NCBI GenBank assembly: GCA_016930735.1
Contig: JAFGGF010000131.1
Coordinates: 1 to 6,363, forward strand
Origin: Prolixibacteraceae bacterium
GTDB lineage: Bacteria > Bacteroidota > Bacteroidia > Bacteroidales > Prolixibacteraceae
Direction of reading: 5' to 3'
Length of the DNA: 6,363 bases
Both the position numbers and the translations under genes were made by a program. Below, one piece after another: positions 1-4,356 of the stretch. A model generated the notes under the pieces. The model did no database searches. It was not told the origin of the DNA and worked only from the letters and a program-made list of their open reading frames with translations. Each line of letters opens with the position of its first letter. The first letter of the stretch is position 1.

Positions 1-126
1 CAAAAGTCATTAGTCAAAAGTCATTAGTCAAAAGTCATTAGTCAAAAGTCATTAGTCAAAAGTCATTAGTCAAAAGTCATTAGTCAATAGTCATTAGTCA
101 ATAGTCATTAGTCAATAGTCATTAGT
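1..126. repeat. 14-bp (2 x 7) tandem repeat, nine copies, open to the left
   Basis: Nine uninterrupted 14-bp units fill this stretch. Six copies read CAAAAGTCATTAGT and the last three read CAATAGTCATTAGT. Each unit is two related heptamers (AGTCAAA or AGTCAAT, plus AGTCATT), so the true period is seven bases with 18 heptads. Copy 1 begins at base 1, so the tract probably continues outside the window. There is no open reading frame or palindrome here. The copies are identical within each block, which suggests recent expansion by slippage. The tract ends about 130 bp before the glyA start. Its function is unknown; similar heptad tracts occur between genes in Bacteroidota, to my recollection. 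Confidence 0.95.
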
Positions 127-161
127 ATCCAACATCCACTATCAAATATCCAACATTAATT
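127..161. repeat. degenerate heptad tract in phase with the upstream repeat
   Basis: The 7-base phase of the preceding tract continues without a break but with a different consensus: ATCCAAC, ATCCACT, ATCAAAT, ATCCAAC, then ATTAATT. All begin with AT and sit exactly on the heptad frame counted from base 1. This reads as an older or second repeat family fused in register to the AGTCAWW tract. No coding function is seen. Confidence 0.65.
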
Positions 162-185
162 GTTTAAAAATAATGAGAAAATCTT

Positions 186-201
186 ATTTGTGTTCACAAA
201 T
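186..201. promoter_or_regulatory. 16-bp perfect palindrome, candidate operator upstream of glyA
   Basis: ATTTGTG and CACAAAT form perfect 7-bp arms around a TT spacer. The palindrome ends 18 bp before the glyA -7 box, so it covers the place where a Bacteroidetes -33 element (TTTG) would lie. The only TTTG there, 187-190, is part of the left arm and is about 29 bp from the -7 box, which is too far for the usual spacing. A dimeric transcription factor site is a reasonable inference; the regulator is not identifiable. The arms are too short and AT-rich for a terminator. Confidence 0.4.
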
Positions 202-219
202 GCCGGATTTAAAAAGTAT

Positions 220-227
220 TACCTTTG
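220..227 (+). promoter_or_regulatory. Bacteroidetes-type -7 box of glyA (TACCTTTG)
   Basis: TACCTTTG matches the Bacteroidetes primary sigma -7 consensus TAnnTTTG exactly. Transcription would start around 233, giving a 5' leader of roughly 22 AT-rich bases before the ATG at 255. No Shine-Dalgarno sequence is present, as is usual in this phylum. A canonical -33 TTTG at normal spacing is missing. Confidence 0.6.
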
Positions 228-254
228 GTTTTTTTAATTTTAAATTGTTTGATA

Positions 255-1535
255 ATGAATAGAGATACCGTTGTTTTTGATATCATTAAAAAAGAACGTG
301 AACGCCAGTTGAGTGGCATCGAACTGATAGCTTCCGAAAATTTTGTAAGCGACCAGGTACTCGAAGCCATGGGTTCGGTAATGACCAACAAATATGCAGA
401 GGGATATCCGGGGAAAAGGTATTACGGAGGCTGCCAGTTTGTTGACCAGACTGAACAACTTGCTATTGATAGGATCAAAGAATTATTCAATGCCGAATGG
501 GCAAATGTACAGCCTCATTCAGGAGCTCAGGCCAATGCAGCAGTTTTAAGTGTGATTTTGAACCCCGGCGATACATTCCTTGGATTCGACCTTTCTCATG
601 GTGGTCATCTTTCTCATGGTTCTCCGGTTAATTCATCAGGTATTCTCTATCATCCGATTGGTTATAAAGTAAAAGAAGAAACCGGAAGAGTTGATTATGA
701 CGAAATGGAAGCTTTGGCTCTCGAACATAAACCAAAGCTTATCATCGGCGGAGCTTCTGCTTACAGCCGCGACTGGGATTATAAACGAATGCGTGAAATT
801 GCCGATAAAGTCGGTGCATTATTAATGATCGATATGGCACATCCCGCAGGATTAATTGCGGTTGGACTACTCAATAATCCGCTGGAATATGCCCATGTAG
901 TAACCTCAACCACCCATAAAACCCTGCGTGGACCGCGTGGCGGAATTATTTTAATGGGTAAGGATTTTGAAAATCCATGGGGAATTGCAACCAAAAAGGG
1001 TGAAGTCAGGATGTTATCATCTCTTTTCGATTCGGCAGTTTTTCCGGGGCAACAGGGTGGTCCGCTTGAACATGTGATCGCTTCAAAAGCAGTTGCATTT
1101 GGCGAAGCGCTGACTCCTGAATACAAAGAATATCAAAAACAGGTTCAGAAAAATGCAGCAGTTATGGCTAAGGCTTTTATCGACCTTGGGTATAAAGTAA
1201 TTTCAGGGGGTACCGATAACCATTCGATGCTGATTGACCTTCGCCCGAAATTTCCTGAAATTACCGGGCGTCAGGCTGAAAATATCCTGGTTCAGTCCGA
1301 CATTACAGTGAATAAAAACATGGTACCATTCGACAGCCGTTCGCCTTACCAGACTTCCGGTTTAAGGGTGGGAACGCCGGCAATTACTACACGTGGCGTT
1401 CAAGAAGATCTAATGCCAAAAATTGTTGAAATGATCGATGATGTGATTTCAAATATTGAAGATGAATCAATTATCGGAAAAGTAAAATCGAAAGTAAATA
1501 AGCTAATGGCTGAATATCCTTTATTCGCCTATTAA
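255..1535 (+). CDS. glyA: serine hydroxymethyltransferase
   Basis: This is the PLP-dependent cytosolic enzyme that converts L-serine and tetrahydrofolate to glycine and 5,10-methylene-tetrahydrofolate, the main source of one-carbon units. The 426-aa product has the usual family length. The PLP-binding lysine is K222 in the motif TTHKTLRGPRGG. D193 and H196 (MIDMAHPAG) contact the cofactor ring. Y47, E49 and Y57 lie in NKYAEGYPGKRYYGG and correspond to E. coli Y55, E57 and Y65. R371 in SGLRVGTPA binds the substrate carboxylate. The signature ELIASENF is at residues 23-30. I place the start at the ATG at 255: the frame opens at a TTG at 225, but that codon lies inside the -7 box and its ten extra residues (VFLILNCLI) are not part of the family. 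It is a single-gene unit closed by the hairpin at 1556. Intact and not unusual. Confidence 0.97.
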   Translation: MNRDTVVFDIIKKERERQLSGIELIASENFVSDQVLEAMGSVMTNKYAEGYPGKRYYGGCQFVDQTEQLAIDRIKELFNAEWANVQPHSGAQANAAVLSVILNPGDTFLGFDLSHGGHLSHGSPVNSSGILYHPIGYKVKEETGRVDYDEMEALALEHKPKLIIGGASAYSRDWDYKRMREIADKVGALLMIDMAHPAGLIAVGLLNNPLEYAHVVTSTTHKTLRGPRGGIILMGKDFENPWGIATKKGEVRMLSSLFDSAVFPGQQGGPLEHVIASKAVAFGEALTPEYKEYQKQVQKNAAVMAKAFIDLGYKVISGGTDNHSMLIDLRPKFPEITGRQAENILVQSDITVNKNMVPFDSRSPYQTSGLRVGTPAITTRGVQEDLMPKIVEMIDDVISNIEDESIIGKVKSKVNKLMAEYPLFAY

Positions 1536-1555
1536 AATACTTTTTTTTATTTGGG

Positions 1556-1591
1556 AAGGATGTCATCAATTTAACAAGATGACATCCTTTT
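1556..1591. terminator. intrinsic terminator of glyA, shared with the convergent flavodoxin gene
   Basis: AAGGATGTCATC (1556-1567) pairs perfectly over 12 bp with GATGACATCCTT (1578-1589) around a 10-base AT-rich loop. The right arm runs into TTTT (1588-1591), giving a short U tract for + strand transcripts from glyA. The hairpin lies directly behind the flavodoxin stop codon (1590-1592, TAA on the - strand) and could also end that transcript or stabilise its 3' end. On the - strand, however, no T run directly follows the stem. Confidence 0.85.
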
Positions 1592-2084
1592 ATGTTGTAA
1601 TCCGGATTATTTCCGATTCTATTGTTTGTGCCCAGACAACAGCACGGCTGGTTTCACCTTCGGTTATAGGACCTTCTTCTCCATCGACTAAAAAACCTTC
1701 CGGCCCGGCAACCTGTTCCCCACCTTTTTTTAATAGCTGTTTCAAAATGGTTTTGGCTGCATACCCTCCTTTATCGACCATATAACGGAATGCAGCTTTT
1801 TTCAGGGTCTCGAGGTTAATACGTGTATCGAAAGCAGCAACTTTTACACCTTCAAACGACTTGGATCCAATACTTTTTATAAATTTTAATGTATTGGGAG
1901 AGGGCCTGAATCCACGGGTTGGAGAACCCACAATCAATACGTCAATCTTTTCAGGCAGATTTTGTTCAACTTCGGTCACGTTTTTCAGGACTATTTTATT
2001 ATTGGGAGAAAAACCGGACAAAATGGCTTCGGCAATTTTTTGTGTATTCCCGAAAAAAGAATCGTAAATAATCAGGATGTTCAT
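1590..2084 (-). CDS. flavodoxin-family protein (FMN-binding)
   Basis: A 164-aa single-domain cytosolic protein with the flavodoxin fold. Residues 7-14 (YDSFFGNT), after the first strand MNILII, form the FMN-phosphate loop typical of flavodoxins (T/S-x-[TF]-G-N-T). Residues 53-62 (GSPTRGFRPS) match the loop that flanks the isoalloxazine ring. AAFDTRI (83-89) is the next core strand and loop. The C-terminal GPEGFLVDGEEGPITEGE (127-144) is a conserved block I associate with a stand-alone flavodoxin/FMN-reductase-like family in archaea, actinobacteria and Bacteroidota. The likely role is electron transfer or flavin-dependent reduction; the partner is unknown and the neighbours do not help. The start is ATG, with an A-rich leader and no Shine-Dalgarno. 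It converges on glyA, and its stop lies against the shared hairpin. No convincing -7 box was found in the 130 bp upstream. Confidence 0.85.
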   Translation of the reverse strand: MNILIIYDSFFGNTQKIAEAILSGFSPNNKIVLKNVTEVEQNLPEKIDVLIVGSPTRGFRPSPNTLKFIKSIGSKSFEGVKVAAFDTRINLETLKKAAFRYMVDKGGYAAKTILKQLLKKGGEQVAGPEGFLVDGEEGPITEGETSRAVVWAQTIESEIIRITT

Positions 2085-2217
2085 TTTTGTTTTTTATTTA
2101 ATTGCTGTTACAGTTGAAAACTTCATTATGAAATTGTTTCCGGCAACAGATATTTAGTTGAAGCTGCAAATTACGATAAAATATTTATTTCCTAGGCTAT
2201 TGTAGAAGAAAGTTACA
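2085..2217. other. upstream region of the flavodoxin gene, no feature recognised
   Basis: This is AT-rich DNA between the flavodoxin start and the first palindrome of the tandem array. It must hold the flavodoxin promoter unless transcription comes through the array. I looked on the - strand for TAnnTTTG and found only a one-base-short form (TAATTTG), so no promoter is claimed. No open frame or inverted repeat is evident. Confidence 0.5.
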
Positions 2218-2830
2218 CCCCTTCGGGGCTGAGGTTCACTGTTTTACCTGTTGCCCCGGATTTTATCCGGGGTTATTGAGATGCAGCCCCTTCAGGGCTT
2301 GTGGCGCTGTGTGCCTGGTGCCATGGACTTCATCCATGGTTATTGAGGTGTTGCCCCTTCGGGGCTGATGATCACTGTTTTACCTTTAGCCCCGGATTAC
2401 ATCCGGGGTTATTAAGATATTGCCCCTTCGGGGCTAGTGGCGCTGTGTGCCTGGTGCCATGGACTTCATCCATGGTTATTGAGATGCAGCCCCTTCGGGG
2501 CTTGTGGTGCTGTGTGCCTGGTGCCATGGACTTCATCCATGGTTATTGAGATGCAGCCCCTTCGGGGCTGATGATCACTGTTTTACCTTTAGCCCCGGAT
2601 TTTATCCGGGGTTATTGAGGTGTTGCCCCTTCGGGGCTGGGAGCTACTGTGTAGCTGGTTTAGCCCCGTATTACATCCGGGGTTATAGAGGTGATGCCCC
2701 TTCGGGGCTGATGATCACTGTTTTACCCTTAGCCCCGGATTACATCCGGGGTTATTGAGGTGATGCCCCTTCAGGGCAGGCTCGGTTGTTTTGCGGGTGC
2801 TGCTGATTGTATCCATAGTTAATGAAGTTG
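2218..2830. repeat. tandem array of nine ~68-bp double-palindrome units (REP-like)
   Basis: Each unit is a short GC hairpin P1 (GCCCC-TTC-GGGGC or a near form), a 20-24-bp linker, a longer palindrome P2 of 19 bp, and a short linker like TTATTGAGATGCA. P1 starts at about 2217, 2286, 2353, 2422, 2489, 2556, 2625, 2696 and 2765, giving spacings of 67-71 bp. P2 has two forms. Form A is CCCCGGATTACATCCGGGG, or with TTT in the loop (2254, 2390, 2593, 2733, and 2664 with one arm mismatch). Form B is CCATGGACTTCATCCATGG (2321, 2457, 2524). The linker before P2 goes with its form: GATGATCACTGTTTTACC for A and TGTGGCGCTGTGTGCCTGG for B. Unit order is A B A B B A A A, then a decayed B-like unit (P2 at 2800-2818 no longer palindromic). 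The organisation resembles REP doublets mobilised by Y1 (RAYT) transposases; no such gene is in the window. The period is not a multiple of three, and the frames crossing it are not genes. Confidence 0.93.
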
Positions 2831-2862
2831 CGCTTTTTTTGGACCAAGGTTGGTAAAAATAA

Positions 2863-2908
2863 GCTCCGACAGGAGCATGATTTGAATAACCACAGGTGTA
2901 ACCTGCGG
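2863..2908. repeat. divergent third class of double-palindrome unit
   Basis: GCTCC-GACA-GGAGC (2863-2876, 5-bp stem) is followed after 13 bases by CCACAGGT-GTA-ACCTGCGG (2890-2908, 8-bp stem with one mismatch). The layout, a short P1-like hairpin and then a 19-bp P2-like palindrome with a 3-base loop, is that of the neighbouring tandem units. The sequence is different and the linker shorter. It is probably another family of the same kind of dispersed palindromic element. Confidence 0.7.
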
Positions 2909-2927
2909 ATTAAAAAATAATATATTC

Positions 2928-2940
2928 AGCCCCGAAGGGG
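2928..2940. repeat. inverted copy of the P1 palindrome
   Basis: AGCCCCGAAGGGG is the reverse complement of the P1 core CCCCTTCGGGG of the tandem array, except that the closing CT is missing. It is the only P1 in this orientation here. It lies 88 bp after the last P1-like element at 2863-2876 has begun to depart from the array consensus. The remaining bases up to 3022 show no feature I can support, and no terminator for the PAS gene was found there. Confidence 0.7.
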
Positions 2941-3022
2941 TTAAATCTTAAAATCATGGAAAGTGCTCCTCATCGTGATCAGCCCGATATTCATTTAGCG
3001 TTTTCCCCGGTTCTTTTACAAT

Positions 3023-4015
3023 CTAATCTTTGTCCTGAAGCTTTTGTTCAAGTTCCTGTACTTTTTCCTTTAGTTCCTTTATCCTGAACTCTCTTCCGAT
3101 AAATAACTCATTAAATTTTTCAAGCTCCTGGTTTTTTTCTTCCAGTTCCAAAGTCCTTTTTTTAACCAGATCTTCAAGATTGTTACAGTGTTGCTCAAGT
3201 TCAGCTTCTGCTTTTTTCCGTTCACTGACATCCATAACAAATACAATTATCTGGCCTTTGGAAAGGATATATGAATACGTTGCAAAATGTGTTTTATATT
3301 CATTCGAGTAAAATTCATAAATTTGTTCTTTACCCGTGGTTGCAACCGATAAATAAACATCCAGCCAGTTCGTCGTATCAACCGGTACCAGTTCCTTATA
3401 TGTTTTCCCGATAATTTCCTCACGTTTTAATCCGATGATTTTTTCAAATTGTGGGTTGACATCAATATACCTGTAATCACAGGGTTTACCGTTATCATCA
3501 TATATTACTTCAGAAATATAAAAGCCCTGGGTTAATGACATAAATAAAGCCCTGAAACGTTCTTCCGTTTGCCGGGCCTGTTCTTCAGCTTCTTTCCTTT
3601 TTGATATATCCTGAATATGCACAACTGCCATCTTGTGTGTTCCATCTTCGTTTTTTATCCAATGCGATCTTATATGTACCCAAACAATATGCCCATCCTT
3701 ATGGATATAACGCTTTTCGATAAAGGGTTCACATGGCTCATCGTTGAATTTTTTCCGTTTCCACTCGTTGCTTTTTTCCTCATCATCGGGGTGTGTTGCC
3801 AAATGAAAGGTATTCCCGAGGAACTCTTCCTTTGTGTAACCAAACATTTTACAAAGTTCCGGATTAACCGCTAAGATGCTTAAACCATCAGGCCCTATAA
3901 TGTTCATTCCTGCCGGGGCATATTCAAAGGCAGCCCTGAATAGTTCGTCGGTGTTTTTTATTGGTGTATCTTTATGAGGTGTTTGGATTTTATCTTTAAA
4001 GTCACCTTTATCCAT
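3023..4015 (-). CDS. PAS-PAS coiled-coil protein without an output domain
   Basis: A 330-aa soluble protein with no signal peptide or membrane segment. PAS domain 1 covers about residues 23-140: NPELCKMFGYTKEEFLGN at 51-68, then the PAC part HKDGHIVWVHIRSHWI at 105-120, ending VVHIQDISKRKEAEE. PAS domain 2 covers about 150-267: DVNPQFEKIIGLKREEIIGK, ending IIVFVMDVSERKKAEAE. Residues 268-330 are a charged coiled coil containing EKFNELFIGREFRIKELKEK. I recall this motif as the tail of PAS proteins and the linker before histidine kinases. The frame stops there, with no H-box, HATPase, GGDEF or receiver domain and no kinase-like sequence downstream. It is probably a sensor or scaffold that oligomerises or acts with a partner kinase, rather than an enzyme; a 3'-truncated kinase is the alternative. 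The ligand is unknown. The start is ATG at 4015, with an AT-rich leader and no Shine-Dalgarno. It stands alone, on the same strand as the methylase but 341 bp away. Confidence 0.85.
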   Translation of the reverse strand: MDKGDFKDKIQTPHKDTPIKNTDELFRAAFEYAPAGMNIIGPDGLSILAVNPELCKMFGYTKEEFLGNTFHLATHPDDEEKSNEWKRKKFNDEPCEPFIEKRYIHKDGHIVWVHIRSHWIKNEDGTHKMAVVHIQDISKRKEAEEQARQTEERFRALFMSLTQGFYISEVIYDDNGKPCDYRYIDVNPQFEKIIGLKREEIIGKTYKELVPVDTTNWLDVYLSVATTGKEQIYEFYSNEYKTHFATYSYILSKGQIIVFVMDVSERKKAEAELEQHCNNLEDLVKKRTLELEEKNQELEKFNELFIGREFRIKELKEKVQELEQKLQDKD

Positions 4016-4065
4016 AAAGTATGATTTTTATCCTGAAACTAATTTAATGTTTTTAAGGATATAAA

Positions 4066-4134
4066 TCAACCTTGTCCCACAATTTTAATTTCTTCATTGG
4101 TGATGCCCCGATGTTGGGAAATCAGTTCAACATC
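4066..4134 (-). pseudogene. remnant of the C-terminus of a second RM methylase
   Basis: Read on the - strand, this stretch encodes DVELISQHRGITNEEIKIVGQG and then TGA. The last residues of the methylase at 4357 are VDELVYQLYGLTGDEIKIVEGS and then TAA. The two align without a gap over 22 codons, with 10 identities (E, L, Q, G, T, E, I, K, I, V) and stops at the same place. Upstream the frame continues only about 11 unrelated codons to a TGA, and no start or methylase motif precedes it. I read it as the 3' scar of a paralogous type IIG or type I-like methylase gene that was otherwise deleted. Divergence at the protein level argues against a very recent duplication of the intact neighbour. It lies 51 bp before the PAS start, so it may overlap that gene's promoter. 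Confidence 0.7.
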
Positions 4135-4195
4135 CTGTAAACTATTTTTGCAGAATCCATTATCTGACGATCAATGTAAATCTATAATAAAACAA

Positions 4196-4245
4196 GGGCT
4201 CAGCCCGATAAATAATAGCTGCTTATTGTAAATGGGCTGAAGCCC
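4196..4245. repeat. compound palindrome GGGCTCAGCCC ... GGGCTGAAGCCC
   Basis: Two small palindromes, GGGCTCAGCCC (4196-4206) and GGGCTGAAGCCC (4234-4245), flank an imperfect one, AATAATAGCTGCTTATT (4211-4227). The right palindrome is the reverse complement of the left apart from one base, so the whole 50 bp can also fold as one large inverted repeat. This form is frequent between genes in Bacteroidota, to my recollection. There is no U tract to support a terminator for the methylase on the - strand. Confidence 0.75.
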
Positions 4246-4252
4246 GGATTGC

Positions 4253-4297
4253 TATCCTTATTTCCTGTCCGTTGCCTGAATGCAACGGCAAAGGATA
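4253..4297. repeat. nested inverted repeat around CCGTTGC/GCAACGG
   Basis: The inner stem CCGTTGC-CTGAAT-GCAACGG (4269-4288) is 7 bp and perfect. An outer pair, TATCCTT (4253-4259) and AAGGATA (4291-4297), surrounds it. The left gap is 9 bases and the right gap 2, so the complete structure is an asymmetric two-level hairpin. It is a different palindrome family from the array at 2218-2830. Confidence 0.7.
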
Positions 4298-4323
4298 AAT
4301 CCTGTTTTTATAGCCTGTATTAT

Positions 4324-4339
4324 CCGGTCTGAGGACCGG
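4324..4339. repeat. CCGGTC-TGAG-GACCGG hairpin behind the methylase gene
   Basis: A perfect 6-bp GC-rich stem with a 4-base loop, ending 17 bp after the methylase stop codon on the - strand. Its position would suit a terminator, but the - strand sequence that follows (ATAATACAGG) has no T run. I therefore list it as a palindrome that may protect or weakly terminate the transcript. Confidence 0.6.
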
Positions 4340-4356
4340 GGCAAAGAATAATTGTA

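Noticed and set aside
225..254. Ten-residue N-terminal extension of GlyA from a TTG at 225
   Set aside because: The TTG is inside the TACCTTTG promoter box, the extra residues are AT-run translation, and the family starts at the ATG at 255.
779..1126. 115-codon - strand open frame inside glyA
   Set aside because: It is antisense to the active-site region of an intact, well conserved gene, with no family resemblance.
2301..2758. Two + strand open frames of 82 and 84 codons across the tandem array
   Set aside because: They are translations of the palindromic repeats, rich in Cys, Trp and Pro. The repeat period is not a multiple of three, and their similarity to each other only reflects the repeat.
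2218..2830. CRISPR array
   Set aside because: The whole 67-71-bp unit is repeated, including the linkers. There are no unique spacers, and each unit has two different palindromes. No cas gene is nearby.
2956..3022. Short + strand frame starting ATGGAAAGTGCTCC
   Set aside because: It runs into the antisense of the PAS gene, has no promoter, and its product resembles nothing recognisable.
3617..3874. 85-codon + strand open frame with a hydrophobic stretch inside the PAS gene
   Set aside because: It is antisense to PAS domain 1. The hydrophobicity follows from the complement of charged codons.
4016..4065. Promoter of the PAS gene
   Set aside because: I looked for TAnnTTTG on the - strand and found only poor matches such as TAGTTTC, so no site is claimed.
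4324..4356. Intrinsic terminator of the methylase
   Set aside because: A stem is present, but no T run follows it in the - strand direction.
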